A DNA stretch of 64,000 nucleotides from Megalonaias nervosa. Lineage: Eukaryota; Mollusca; Bivalvia; Unionida; Unionidae. The position numbers and the translations under genes were made by a program. The DNA lies in NCBI GenBank assembly GCA_016617855.1, contig JAECUM010009780.1, positions 25,659-89,658 of the forward strand, in the 5' to 3' direction. The notes beneath the pieces are model-generated. The model ran no database searches. It was given only the letters and a program-made list of their open reading frames with translations, and had not been told where the DNA came from. Below, in pieces: positions 25,189-39,720 of this stretch (positions within the stretch are counted from its first letter, which is position 1; the number at the start of each line of letters is the position of its first letter).

Positions 25189-25654
25189 TACAATCTATCT
25201 GTGTGTCAGCCAATCCCAGAATAGATTGATAAAATAAGTCTATCACAGTCTCAGCCATTCCCTGAATAGATTAATAAAATCTATCTCAGTGTCAGCCAAT
25301 CCCTGAATAGACTAATAAAATCTATCTCTGTGTCAACCAATCCCTGAATAGATTGATAAAACTATCTCAATAATGAGATTTTTATTTTAATGGTTATTAT
25401 TGATGATAACCGTCAGAATATGAATCTAGTTTTCATTACAGATTTTTCTAGCTCCATGACCATCACTCTTTGTGATTTTAATAGAAATATTTTTTTTTTT
25501 ACTTGTGCCATATTGCTTTCGAATAATTTTACCATAACATAATGTTTACCTGAGCCAGGTGTGTCTTTTTGGCAGTCTTAATTATCTTGTTTTTTGAAAG
25601 CTTATTTCTCAGTTCATTTCAAAAAGCAACTTATTAAATTTCTTTTCATTTCAG

Positions 25655-25716
25655 ATTACAGATACAAGAAAGATGAAGTGTTCAAAAGAATGAAAGTTAC
25701 CACTTTTGTGCAATTA
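25655..25716 (+). CDS. CEP41: CEP41 exon a (first recognised)
   Basis: It is preceded by a pyrimidine-rich tract ending TTTCAG and followed by GTAAGT. The first 2 nt complete a codon begun in an unseen upstream exon. The next 20 codons read [20 protein letters not shown], nearly identical to the vertebrate segment that starts near residue 50. It ends in phase 0. Confidence 0.95.
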
Positions 25717-28700
25717 GTAAGTATGATTCTAAAAGTTACAAATATTATATGTAGCTAAATTATAAACAAGTAAATGATTTGTTATACACATTGTCTTCCT
25801 TCACATTTCACAAATAACGAAAGTAACCACTTTCATGCGTGAAGTAAATGTGATAACAGTTACAAATAATGTAGCAAAATTATTTATAAGTAAATTGTTT
25901 TTTTACCTTAACTTTTCATAGACCAGAAGAGCTAATGAGATGGGTTTTTTTTCCATCATCTCTCTGTCCATTAGCACAAATTTCTTACCACTACTCCTCT
26001 GCCATGAAACTTTACACACATATTCATCTCATAAATGGTTCCCCATGGACATCCAAGATGGCCACCATATAAGCCATCTTATTAAAAATCTTGTTGTCTC
26101 TACTCCTCCTGAATGGATGGTCTTATCAACATGGGGTTTTCAATAAAAGACTTCTTGTAATGTCTAGGTGGTCATATATGAAAATGGTGCAGATCTGACA
26201 TCCAGTATTGCTGCAGTGGCAACCTTCTTTAAAATCTTTGACATGGAATTTTCAGCAGAAGAGTTGTTATGGTCTCTAGTTGGTCATAAATGAAAATGAT
26301 GCAGATTGACTTTAATATGGCCACCGTGATCGTTATCTCTGCTCCTCCCAATTGGATGATTATGTCAATGTGATGTTTTGACCAATAGACTTCTTATGAT
26401 ATCTAGCTGGTCATGAATGAAAATGGTACCAATGGTACATCTATTACGGCTGCCATAATGACTGTCTTGAAAACCCCATCTGAATGGATGGTCATGTTGA
26501 CCTCTAATAATATCTTCACAGTTCTAAATGAAAATGGTGACAATCTGAAATATAATATGCCCATCACAGCAGATAATTTCAAAATCTGGTTATCGCTGAT
26601 GAATATCAGAGATGGTTTTAACACTTGGCAGTGAAAGGAAGAAATGGTCTTGTCTTGAATTTCTGGAAATTCTTTTTACCTGGTGGAACATTAGGCCCTT
26701 CAAGGGGCTTTTGTTTTAAATGTATTTGTATACTTAAGTATTTTACAAGGAACTGAAGTAACTACTTTTGTAAATACATACACATTGTAATCAATTTGTG
26801 TACACCTACAGTACCATTTATGATTGCTTCTAAGTTGAGTCAAACTGCAAACAACATAGACCCTGATCTACCAGAAGCTTTAAAAGATAAAGAGAACACT
26901 GTACAATTGAGTGGTTCCATCTTGTTATTTGGTACATAATGTAATGGCAGATCAAGTTCTGTGTTATTGTTCCACTGATCACTTATAACAAACTGCATAG
27001 ACCCAGATCTGCCAGCACATTGTGCAATGGAAGATCTATGTCTGTGCAGTTTGCAGTTGGGCTTGCCTTATAAGCTATGGTAACAAGAAAGTATATAGTT
27101 GACTACTAACTTTTCTGGAATATACAAATAACAAACATTTTTTATGCAGTGACTAAATATGTGAAGATAATTTCATTGCATCTGTTGTAAAATCTCTATG
27201 ACTGTCTACCACCTTAACATTAAGGAACATACATTTCTTATACTTTGCTCAACCTTAGACTGTCTTTATCACCGCATCATTTCAAGGTTAAGGTTACTGT
27301 ATACAACACTCTCTGTTGGACAACATTAAACTCATTAAGATGATAATTGAAAAAAAAATCTTAATGTTATCTTTACAATTGCAAAGACTTTTTTTTAAGA
27401 GCAAAGTAAATGGAATGACTTACGATGATTTTTGAAACCTGAACACCATTGACCATGTATTTATTTTAATGATTGTAAACAATATTTGTTTTCCATTTTT
27501 ATGATGATGTTATTCATAAACCCTGATGATTTTTGGGACAGTTCAATTTTGAAGGTCTTTGAACTTCTTATATTACTCTGTAATTTAAGAGAAATGTGAG
27601 TCAATTATTGCAATTATTTTTACCAGTGCTCGATCTTCATATGAAATCAGCCTTTCTTCTTCATTTTGTTCTGTTTTAAACCAGTTTTGCTTCCAATTTG
27701 CTGGATGTCAAGTCCCACTTTTATGGATCATTACCACTTTTATGCATCATGACCAATTTGAGTTCATATTTAATTGACAGTTTCTGAATTTAAAATTGAC
27801 AATTGAACAAAAGTTTATTTTTATTGATAAATTTGGCAAACATTTTGTTGAATAAAATTCAGAAATAAAATTGAGAGTTTGCTTCATATGTAGAAGGAAT
27901 GTTCCTTTATGAGGGAATCATGGTTCTCTGTGTTACTGACAAAGAGTTCCAAGGCATTTCATTTATCAAGCATCATGCTTGATCTTTAAAGCATTGTCTG
28001 ACAACAGTATAATTTGCACCTGAAATGTCATATTTATGCCTCTATACTTTGACTGGCTTGCAAACATTTTAGGCCCAGATTTGCTATCCAACAGTGTTTT
28101 GGAAAATAATTGTCTGTTTATTTGATATCATAATATGAACAGCATTGACTGTGATAATGTACCAGTATATTGTGGTCTACATTGTAATGTTTAGATGAAA
28201 TCATAGAATAAACAGCATAGACTTTGATAATGTGCCTGTAGATCATGGTCTGCACTGTTACATGAAATCATAGAATGAACACCACTGACTGTGATAATGT
28301 ATCAGTAGATCATGGTCTACACTGTTACATGAAATCATAAAATGAACACCATTAACTTTGATAATGTATCATTAGATCTTGGTCTACACTGTTACATGAA
28401 ATCATAGAATGAACACCATTAACTTTGATACTGTATCAGTAGATCATGGTGTACACTGTTACATGAAACCATAGGATGAACAGCATAGACAGTGATGATG
28501 TATCAGTAGATCATGGTCTACACTGTTACATGAAATCATAAAATGAACACCATTAACTTTGATAATGTATCAGTAGATCTTGGTCTACACTGTTACATGA
28601 AATCATAGAATGAACACCATTAACTTTGATACTGTATCAGTAGATCATGGTGTACACTTACATGAAACCATAGGATGAACAGCATAGACAGTGATGATGT

Positions 28701-31700
28701 ATCAGTAGATCATGGTCTACACTGTTACATGAAATCATAGAATGAACACCATTAACTGTGATAATGTATCAGTAGATCATGGTCAACACTGTTACATGAG
28801 ATCATAGAATGAACACCATTAACTTTGATACTGTATCAGTAGATCATGGTCTACACTGTTACATGAGATCATAGAATGAACACCATTAACTTTGATACTG
28901 TATCAGTAGATCATGGTCTACACTGTTACATGAAATCATAGGATGAACAGCATCATCTGTTATAATGTATCAGTAGATCATGGTCAACACTGTTACATGA
29001 GATCATAGAATGAACACCATTAACTGTGATAATGTATCAGTAGATCATGGTCAACACTGTTACATGAGATCATAGAATGAACACCATTAACTTTGATACT
29101 GTATCAGTAGATCATGGTGTACACTGTTACATGAAACCATAGGATGAACATCATAGACAGTGATAATGTATCAGTAGATCATGGTCTACACTGTTACATG
29201 AAATCATAGAATGAACACATTGATTGTGGTAATGTACCACTAGATCATGGTCCACACTGTTAAATGAAATCATAGAATGAACACCATTGACAGTAATAAT
29301 GTGCTAGTAAATCATAGTCAACACTGTTACATGAAATAATAAAATGAACAGCATAGACTTTGATAATTTGCCAGTAGATCATGGTCTCAACTTTTTTGCA
29401 GTTGGGCTTAGTGTAAGAAAGACAGTATGGTACATCAAAGCCACTTTAACATACAAGTTCATACTACATCCGAAAGTCCCATTTGCTTTGAGATAAAAAG
29501 TGAATTTATTTTTTCAAACCCAGGATGTGCTATTGTACTATCATACTTGAATAGTGAGTTATTTTTCAAACTCATTCATTTGCTGCTATTGTTCCTATTG
29601 TAACTGTTATTTATTTGGATAGCGATCCCTGGCTTACTTTGCAAATCAGCTATCAAATGGGGGAAAAAAGAGAGACGTAAGAATGGAGAGCTTTGATTTT
29701 TTTTTTTAATCAAATAGTTTGATCAGTTGTAGAGAACAGGTTTGAAAAGATTAATCACCACTATGATGGGTTGTTAAACACTTGACTTTTTCAGTGAGAT
29801 ATTACTTATGTAACTTGTTGAACAAATATGTCTGTGTAGTTTCAATAGGTCAACCAGAAGGATCTGTCCTTTTGATCTTTCAATATTAATATGAGGGCCT
29901 ACTCCACTGGTAATGGAGTGCATGCATCTCACTTGTGTTGGTTAATTATCTCTTCCACATCTGTGATGCTGAACACATGCCTACCACTTGACTTTGTTCC
30001 TTGCGTGGACTTAAGGACTGACCAATTAGTTTTCAGTAAGTGGCAGAGTTGAGTTGTTGAAAAAAATGTCTGCCACACATTACAATTTGATGATACATTT
30101 TGTTGAAATGACCTTTACAGAACAGCAAAAATTACAACTTTCATTGCAGTCAAATCCAGAAACTGGCTTGTCTACACTGATATGTTAACCCTATCTACAC
30201 CTTGGCAAGTTGAGCAGTTATTTCTGTGCTTCGGATCTGTGAATTTCATTGCAGTGGCTTGACACTGCATCCAATCAAATAAAGTTGTTCAAATCTGAAC
30301 ACTGTTCCTACATGATCAAGATAAGGGGAGCACACAACTTGAATAAACTCATAAATAACCAATTTTCCACTACCAGTTCATGTTTGTACAAACACCTTTC
30401 ACTCAAATACGCCTGTAATGGCTTCTCTCTGGTATGTAGTCACACTTTCGATGCTAAACTTACAAAGTATCCTTTTAAAGTCAAATGCCTATATCATTTT
30501 CAGCTGATATACAATACACTGCGATTACATGCTATAGGTCAGTTGTAATTACATGCTAAGGGAGGTAACTCATGAAATCCAATAGATGTCGCTGGGAGGA
30601 TAAAGCACTAAAATATCTGCTCAATCCACCAAGGTGTAGATAGGTTTAACATACCTTGGCTAGTGAAGATGGCTTGTCTGTGTTCCATTAGGAAATTTTG
30701 TTTTAAGTTTAGATTCACTGGAGTTGGCCAGTGATCTCATCTAATACCTCAGATCCCTTTAAACTGCCCATATTTTTTATACAAAGCATCTGCGTGATCA
30801 CATTTGTGGTGGCATTTTCTAGAAATGATGTCCAGCAAACAAAACACTTTGAAGATGAAAGATACAATATGCCTCTTAAACATTTAAACAGCATAGAAGT
30901 ATAAAAAGAAATATTCAGGTTCTTGCGGAGGAAAAGCAGGAAAAGGCAACAGTTATGTTTACTGGACATTGTGTCATGTTGATTTGAGTATGTCACATGT
31001 TGGGAGAGATAATTGGTATTGTCACTTGAAACTGAAGAAAGACAAAGAAGAAAAAAAACCAGATTACTTCAAGTTGAGATCTAGCAAGAACACTTTTACC
31101 TCCATGGGATTTGGAGCTGGAGTTGCTGAAGGTGTGCTGGCAGTAATTAAGGACTAAGCATACTTGGAAAACTTTTTTAGATGAACATAATGTTTGTCTT
31201 TGCTGCATTAGTCACAGATGAGTGCTTCAGGTTGACAGTAGCTGTAGCAGTACATCATATTTTGTTATGCCTCTCTGAAACTTGGTCTAACTTAGCAGAA
31301 AAATTTTGACTGCCAATTTGAGGTCTTGTGACTCGCTTAGGGATGGCTGGAGGACTGTTATTAGCTCCAAAAAAAATTACTTTTGCTCTGATTTGTAGTG
31401 CAGAAACAATTAATTATATCCGCTGTATTTGTTGCAAAATAAAATAGTTATTATGAGGTAAAAGAAAAAACATACCAGTTGAATAGACTAAAAATCCTAG
31501 GCAGGCTACCCCCCCCCCATTAAATGGTTAGTCCCTTAGTATCATAAAGTTGACAGGTCATGTTGGTTGAGTTATTATGCTGACTTAAATCATGGTTATA
31601 GTTATGTATTGTTCTGATATTTTTTTTCACCCAAGTCCATAGAATTTTATCATATCCTAAGAAGCTGGATAAAAATTGGAGGAATTGAAAATTCTCTAAA

Positions 31701-34700
31701 ACTCCATTCTTGGTATTTTTGTTACAGATATGGCCTCCTCAGTTAACTTGTTTTCAGTTGTATATTTTAATGTCATTTAATATATCTTACATAATTATTA
31801 ATGCATGTTACATTCCCTTGATGTGAATGTGTAAGTTACAAGTCTTTATGATACAAGCTTTTAACTTCAGACACCTGGGCTTTAAAATCGTATACCAGCA
31901 AGACTTGGGCACACTCAATGATATACCAAAGATATGCTGATTTGACTTCTTAATGTCAAAATACTCACTTACAAGTCGGGTCCAGCTGCAGACATTACAT
32001 AGACACTTATCTGCAAACATATAATGAGCCAGAAGATCAGAATTTCTATTATTTACTATACTACTTTAAGCAAACTACATAGACCCAGATCTGCAGGTAC
32101 ATTATGCAATGGTAGATCAGGGTCTGTGCAGTCTACATTTGGACCTGACCTTTAAATGAGCATATGTCATATGTACCCTGTCATGTGCATATACAGGCAA
32201 GTTTATGATGGTGCCTACCCACACCCACCCACATCCAAAGGCCATGAGAAATATGGATTGTACATTACATAAGAGTAACTTCGTGTATGTCTTACCCAAG
32301 CACCACTGACTGTACATATTTGAACATATTTGCACAGTGAAAAAAAAGAATAACACTGTTTTATGATTTTGCTGTATTTCAGTAAAGTTATATAAAGTTT
32401 TTTAAATGTTACTCCCATTTATAGGAATCCAGTTAATGTACAATATATACATACTTGTAATTCAGATCCAGCTGCAAGCAAACTAGGCCATGACCTGCCA
32501 TTGCATAATGTACTGGCAGATCATGGTTTTTGTTATTTGTTCTGCTGATTAATTATGACAAACTGCATCGATCCAGATCTGTCAGTGCTTAATGTGATGT
32601 CAGATCTGGGTCTGGGCAGTTTGCTGTTGGATCTGACTTGAAGCAAGTGTATATATGGTACAGTGTATCTTGATTTTAAGTGAACAGCAACAACTTTGTG
32701 TCACCAATGGTATCGAATCTGTACAAATTGATTGAAACAAATTCTTATGTTTGTTTTCAATCCTTGTCCATGTGACCGCTCCGGTGGCCTAGTGGTTAGA
32801 GCGTCCGCCTCAGATGCGGGAGGTCGTGGGTTCGATCCTGGGTCGAGTCATACCAAAGACTTACAAAAATGGTACTAACAGCTGCCTCGCTTGGCGCTCA
32901 GCATTAAGAGGTTAGTGTTAGGACTGGTTGGCCTGGTGTCAGGATAATGTGACTGAGTGAGACATCATGCTACATGTCTGCGGCATGATGCCCCAGTGCT
33001 AGACATCACTATAAACTGCCACACTGCAGACATCGTAGCGATATGACTGAAAAATTGTTAAAGCTACGTTAAAAATCATAATCACATCACATCACCTTGT
33101 CCATGTTTGCTCACATTTGAATATATGCTGTAATTTCTGCATGCACATGAAAAAAGAATCTGTTAGTCTTCTTACATACAAGAAACACTGTCCATTTAAC
33201 CTGTAGCTTGGATCTATTATTCTGGCCTGTGTGTCATCTGAGACTTAACAAAGACTGTTGTTCTCAACTTCATTGACCAAAAATATTCTGGGAAGTTCTT
33301 TTGCTAGTTTACCATCTCACTTCAATGTAGATCAGAATGTAATGTTTTTGTCTGTTTCAGATACTTCAAGTAGCTGACTATGAAAACCGTTTGCACACAC
33401 ATTCTGCAGGTAAAGTACAACCAGTTTAAAATACCAGACTCTGAATTTCCTAATGCTGAAACTTACATGACAGTTTAAAAGACTTCTTCGTTAGTTTCAT
33501 TAAATAATACATCAAAATTGTTAAGATAACTCATCCCATTAGCTCATGTTACACAATGAACAGCATGGATTTGTTGTCAGAGAATATACATTGATCTAAT
33601 TAATTATATCACGTTGATTGGTAAGTTTTAACTGCAGTCTTGATTGGGTGGTTTTCACTGTACTCTTGATTGGATGGTTTTAACTGCACTCATAACACAT
33701 TATTGGCAATAACATGCCAGGGATGTGGGAGCCCAGTGCGTTTCAGAAGGAAACACTATTTAAGCTAACATGAGCAGGCTTGGGCAGTATGAAACCTGCA
33801 ACCTTTGGATTATTAATCTGATGCAATACAGACTAAACTGTTGTGGCTTCAGATTGTATCAGGCACTTTTTAAAGTAATTTGGATTGGGTAGGATCAAAC
33901 AACTGATCAACAGGAAACAAAATTTGTTGTTGTAAGTTGCTAAAATTGGGAATTTGAATAACATAGCAACATTTTATTTCATGGGCCAATTGACTTTTGA
34001 ACTTGGCCTAGTTTTCACAAATTTAGGTCTATATTTTGGCCCCTGAGGATGCCTATCCGTATACCCAATCCAAAAGCATTGATGTTAGAGATGGTAAACA
34101 ATTATTATTGTAGATTCAAATCCAGAATTCCAAATATTTGGGTGCACAGAAATCAAACTCAGCTTTTAAATCTGGAATAAATATGCACCTGAGCAAAGTC
34201 CTAATTTTCAAACATTTATGATGTGTACACTTAATGTCTATCAGCTTTTTTCACGTGGTAACTACATCATGACAGATTAGTAGCTTGTAGCAAAGTGGAT
34301 AGATCTGATTTACATGATATCTGTAGGTTTGGCAAGTCAGAAAAATGCACTAATTCTGAATATGTTCTTCTTTACCATGCCTGCATAAAACAGTACATAC
34401 CTGTTTCAAAATGTTTATCCTGGTGTCAGTTGATGTATAATTATATTGTGTTATAAATAGTTTAACTGCATGGTAAATAAAAGGAATATTTAAAAGTTAT
34501 GAGTTCAGTATTAGTGAGCAATACGTCAGTGCATCACTTCAAAGTACGCTCCATGCACCTCTATGTCTTTCTCAGTCTGAATATCCAATTATTAAATGTC
34601 ACTTTGGTTACGTTATTGTACACTGGAAAACTATGCACCAAGGTATACAATAGTACTTCATGAAATTTGCCTCAAACACCAAATAATAAACCATCATAAA

Positions 34701-37598
34701 AAGTTAATAACTGTGACTCTGTAACTTTTCTCAAAAAATTATGGAACTGCCATTGTACACCATAAGGCAGTCTCATATAACTTGTGGTATTGTACAGTAG
34801 TTATTCAGCTGAAAGCATTTAACTTCTCTAGCTCATAATAAGATTAATGACTAATCACGATGCTTGTTTCAGACAATGGGATGGGCGACAGACCTGACAC
34901 AGCAGACATTGAAGTTCAGAAGATCCAACAAAGGGGATCTGGCAGCCCCACCCCCTCCTTGGCTGTCACAGAAGGAGACTATGGAGCACCACCCCCAGAG
35001 CGAACTTCAAGGTCAACACTTCAAGGGTTAGTTAGTTTCTTTCAAATATTTAGCTATATATACATGGTACTTTCTCAAATCTGAACCTTGCATACACTAC
35101 ATGCTTTAAAAGAATCTAGCAAGAACTTTATTCCCATTAGCACATCAATGCATAAATTTGTGCTTATTCCATATGATCAACAGGTTGAATAAAAAAAATT
35201 CCTGTTTGGCTTGAAATCTATTTTAAATTTACTGTTTAATTTGAACATATGGCTCCAATAAATGTCTTTAAATTATGTAATTAACATGCAGTCCAAACCT
35301 ATTTTAATGGCATTTAAATTATGTAATTAACATGCAGTCCAAACCTATTTTAATGGCATTTAAATTATGTAATTAACATGCAGTCCAAACCTATTTTAAT
35401 GGCATTTAAATTATGTAATTAACATGCAGTCCAAACCTATTTTATGGCATTTAAATTATGTAATTAACATGTGGTCCAAACCCATTTTAATGGCACTTAA
35501 ATTATGTAATTAACATGCAGTCCGAACCCATTTTAATGGCACTTAAGTTATATAGTTAACAAATGGTCCAAACCCATTTTAATGGCACTTAAATGATCTT
35601 ATTAACATGCAGTCCAAACCCATTTTAATGGCACTTAAATTATCTTATTAACATGCAGTCCAAACCTATTTTAATGGCACAACTGTATTTAAAACTTTTG
35701 ATTGAGATTATAATGCAGTGGAATAAAACAGGCTTTTTTTTTCCTTTCAAGACTGTATTTTAACTTGAACATGAAATTGTTGTCATCAGTTAAATACTCT
35801 AGTTCATTCATTTCAGAGTGATTCGAGGTGTTGGAGAAGTTGACATTAACAAAGATAAAAGCAGAATCCCACCACCTGAAATATTGTTTGAATCTGGTAG
35901 TCCATACTTGCTATTAGACATACGAGATCGCGATGCCTACGATCAGTGTCATATAATTACTGGTGAGAATTAATCTTCATGCTATACATATACAATATGT
36001 TACAGATTTCCTGGTTCATTTTTCTTATGACCACACTACTGAAATGTCACATAGATTGCAGTGTCATTCACATGTTTACTAATATTGTTCACCCAGCACA
36101 CATCATCTCTCAGTTCAGGTGGTTTTATTAAGGCCCTGCTAAATGAAGTCGGCCAGGCCCTATAGTAATTATATCAGTCCATCAACAATTTGATCTCTTA
36201 GCATAACAAGGTTTGTTGTGCCTTAAATGAATTTGACTGCCAGCATTCCAGAGCATCATTTACAGGAGTTATGCCCCCTGATTTCCAGGCATACATACTT
36301 TGGTAAATGCAACTTTACTTTCCAGTGATTAATGCTTTTCAATCAAAGATGGCATGCAGATTTATATTAATGAGACCTCTAATAAGTTGGATTTCTAGTA
36401 TTACAATTCATTTTTGAGGAGTTATAACATCAGCATTTACATTCTTCAAACTTTTTTCCTTGAGACCAATCCTTTGTTTCTTTATGGCCATGCCAGGCAG
36501 ATTGTCATGAGCAGTACTCCAAAGTTACATTTTTATCTATGAATTACAGGAATAGTGCCAGAAATGATTGTTTTTACCAATTTTTATTACGTAATGTACA
36601 AGATTTCTAAGGAAATGGGAGGGGGGAATAAGAGATTTAAATTTTGAGTAATAAGAAACAGGTCCATAGAATGTATGTGTATGTTCTTACCTGACTGTTG
36701 TTGTGTTAATTTGCTAGAATCGGTAAGGATTGCACTATTTTTCCTTACAAACTTTTGTTGACCTTCCTGGAGCCTTCATCAGGTCTTGCTAGTTGAGTTA
36801 CATGCTCAGAACAGTTTCTTTTTACAAGACAAAATTCTCTGGTATGTTATGTAAGTATTTATTTAAAGTCCATAGATTTTTAGCATATCTTCAGAAGCTG
36901 GATAAACTTTTAGGGGTTGAAAAATTTCTAAAACTCAACTTAGGCCCCATACTAAACTTTTACTCATCCAGCTATTATAGAAATACAAATTTAAGTTCAT
37001 TATGCCAATGACCTAAATTTAATCATGTGTAAGGTTGTTTTCAAGAACTTATTCTACCACCCTTCTGACACCATTTGTAAGTAATTACATACTGACAGCA
37101 GTCTGCTCTCAGTCAAGTAAGTGCATATTAGTATTGAAGAGTGAGAGTGAAGCACTTGTGTGAGCTTGATCAAAACAAATGGAAAACAAGCTTCTGGTAG
37201 AAAGTACAGACTGAATCAGCACTCATTCAGTCTGGTCGCAAAATGGTGGAAATTTTCACTCACCTTTTTAAGTCAGGTGCTTGAATTTTCAACCCATGAC
37301 TCTTAAGGTTACAACGTGCCCTTCAACAGCTGGTTCACCTAAAAGATTCAGTACTTGTGGAGAAAATGTGACAAGTTTTGTACAGTGACAGTGGATATAT
37401 TGGAGATGTATTTTGAACTTTAGGAACAAGAATTTAGAAACGATCTCATTGGTAGGTGAGGTTCCATATTGGCAGTAGGAAAATGGTAAAATCAAATGAC
37501 ATTTAGTACTTTGGATGAAAGATATTACTATTAATTCATAAATCCAGGAAACACTATGAATCTTGATAAGGAACCTGAAGCTGAATTGGAAAATTGGT

Positions 37599-37673
<75 letters not shown>

Positions 37674-39676
37674 CACATTAGATATTGAATGGCACTTGCA
37701 CCTATAAGAATTAATTAGTTTTTAACCAGCATTTATAAAAATCAACCTCTTTTTGTGACAAAAAAGATATGTGAGCAAATTAAAAGAACTAAAAATAGCT
37801 TTTGCTTTACATTAGTAATTATAAATATATGGGAGGGAGCTAAACTTTTTTAAAAAAATCATTTCATGCATGTTGAAATGAAATTAAACAGTTTTCTGAT
37901 TGCTAAAAATCTAAAGCTATATACAAGTTACCTGATGCAGTTATAGATATTCAAACTTAGCAAGCAAAGACTCACTTAAGCAGATGTAGTTCCCCACACA
38001 TTTTATCTTGGATCCTTTTGTGAAATTGTCTGTCATATGTAATCCAATATTGATCATCTGTCCATCGTTTTGCACCAGTTTGTTATCGCTACTCCTAAAC
38101 TACTTGGAGGATAGTCTGGAAGCTGTACACATAATTAACACATGGTCTAGATAGTACCAATGAAAATATTGCCATTCAGACAACCAATATGGCCACCAGA
38201 GCAGACATCTTGAATTTTTTTTTAGTGATACTTCTCCTGATTGGATGGTCTTATCATCATGTTTTTCACTGAAAGACTTCTTATGATGTCTAATTGGAAC
38301 TAAATGAAAATGGTGTCAGTCTGATGTCATTATTGCAGCCATCTTAAAAATCTTTTTATTGCTAATCCACTAGAACAAAAAGTCTTATTGAAACAAGATT
38401 TTCTCCCAAAACTTTTCTTGGTGTCCAGTTGGTCCTACATAAAAATGGTGACAATTTGATGTCAAATAAGTACATCACAGTGGCCATTTCAAAAATCTTG
38501 TTGTACACTATTCATCCAGAATGGATGATCTTATCAGCATGGGGTTTTTACTACAAGACTTCTTACATTGTGTAGCTGGTCTTAAAAGAAATTGATGCTA
38601 ATCCAATACGGCAGCCACAGCAGCCATCTTGAAAATATTGCTATTGCTACTTCTCCCAGATGGATATTCATATTGACATTGTGCTTTCACCAACAGACTG
38701 CTTAAGATGTCTAGTTGTGCCTAATGGTGTTGATTTTGTTTTTGCTACTCATCATAAATAGAAAGTTATTTTGACATGACGTTTATATCCAAAATGAAAA
38801 TGGTGCAAACTGACACCACCACACTAGCCATCTTGAAAATATTGTTATCTCTACTCCTCATAAATTGAAGACTGTATCAATATGTGGGTTGTCACCAATA
38901 GACTTCTTATGATACCTAGCTGATCCAAACGGAAATGGTGCCAGTCATACATTCAGCATCATTGCAGTTATGGCTGTCTTGAAAATCTTGCTATCACTAC
39001 TCCTCCTAAATGGATGGTCATATCAACATCAAGTTTTCACCAAAAGACTTCCAATGATGGTTACTTGGTTCTAAATGAAAATGATGCCAATCTGACACCA
39101 CAGGAGATAATTTGAAAGTCTTGTTCTCACTGAAGAATATCAGATATGGTTTCACACTCATTAGTGAAAAGGAAGAAATGGTTTTACATTGAATTCCTGC
39201 AAACTCATTTCGACCCCTAGAACATCAGCCCTTTTAGGGGACTCGTTTCTTGAAGCAGTAAGAGAAAGTCAGAATTTCATTACCATTATATGAAAACATT
39301 CCTAAGATAGCATGATTTCAGATTTGATGGGTGCATCATTCATGACAATAATTTTTGTAGTTAAAAATTAAATTTACTTACTAATATAACCATTTTAGTT
39401 AATACACATAATTTGCATAGTTCACTGTTCATTCATTCTTGAATTTTTGATGAGGTGAACAGATGATGATGATGTACTTGTGGTGATGGTGACCTTGATG
39501 ATGATGATGTACTTGTGGTGGTGACCTTGATGATGATGACGATGTACTTGTGGTGGTGGTGGTGGTGACCTTGATAATGATGTACTTGTGGTGGTGGTGA
39601 CCTTGATGATGATGTATGTGTGGTGGTGGTGGTAGTGACCTTGATGATGATGATATACTTGTGGCTGTGGTAATCT

Positions 39677-39720
<44 letters not shown>

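Larger units (their letters stand above)
23505..25372. repeat. 41-bp tandem array split by a DNA transposon
   Basis: Units of about TCTATCTCAGTGTCAGCCAA plus TCCCTGAATAGATTGATAAAA occupy 23505-23914 and resume at 25191-25372. The break falls in the TAATAAAATC part of a unit, and the two sides rejoin in register if the element at 23917-25188 is removed. Confidence 0.9.
1..25654. other. Region upstream of the first recognised CEP41 exon
   Basis: No host coding exon was recognised here. The missing N-terminal part of CEP41 (ending at a phase-1 donor) was looked for by its expected residues after each acceptor-like site and not found, so it is probably upstream. The repeats are listed separately. 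AT-rich stretches with nothing recognisable are 736-2080, 2390-3345, 4700-6150, 7560-8180, 12400-13320, 16370-17990, 18280-19040, 19810-20280 and 20640-21340. Confidence 0.6.

Noticed and set aside
30249..30548. 99-codon gene in CEP41 intron
   Set aside because: It lies wholly within a TIR-bounded MITE, has no recognised domain, and has no upstream context.
32774..32850. tRNA gene, on the strength of intact A and B boxes
   Set aside because: It has no proper acceptor stem, and the same sequence is followed by a shared SINE body in many copies.
34860..35084. Independent small gene starting at ATG/TTG 34860
   Set aside because: Its 5' part lies in an intron and its middle is CEP41 exon c. The frames starting at 44548 and 45056 are likewise internal CEP41 exons.
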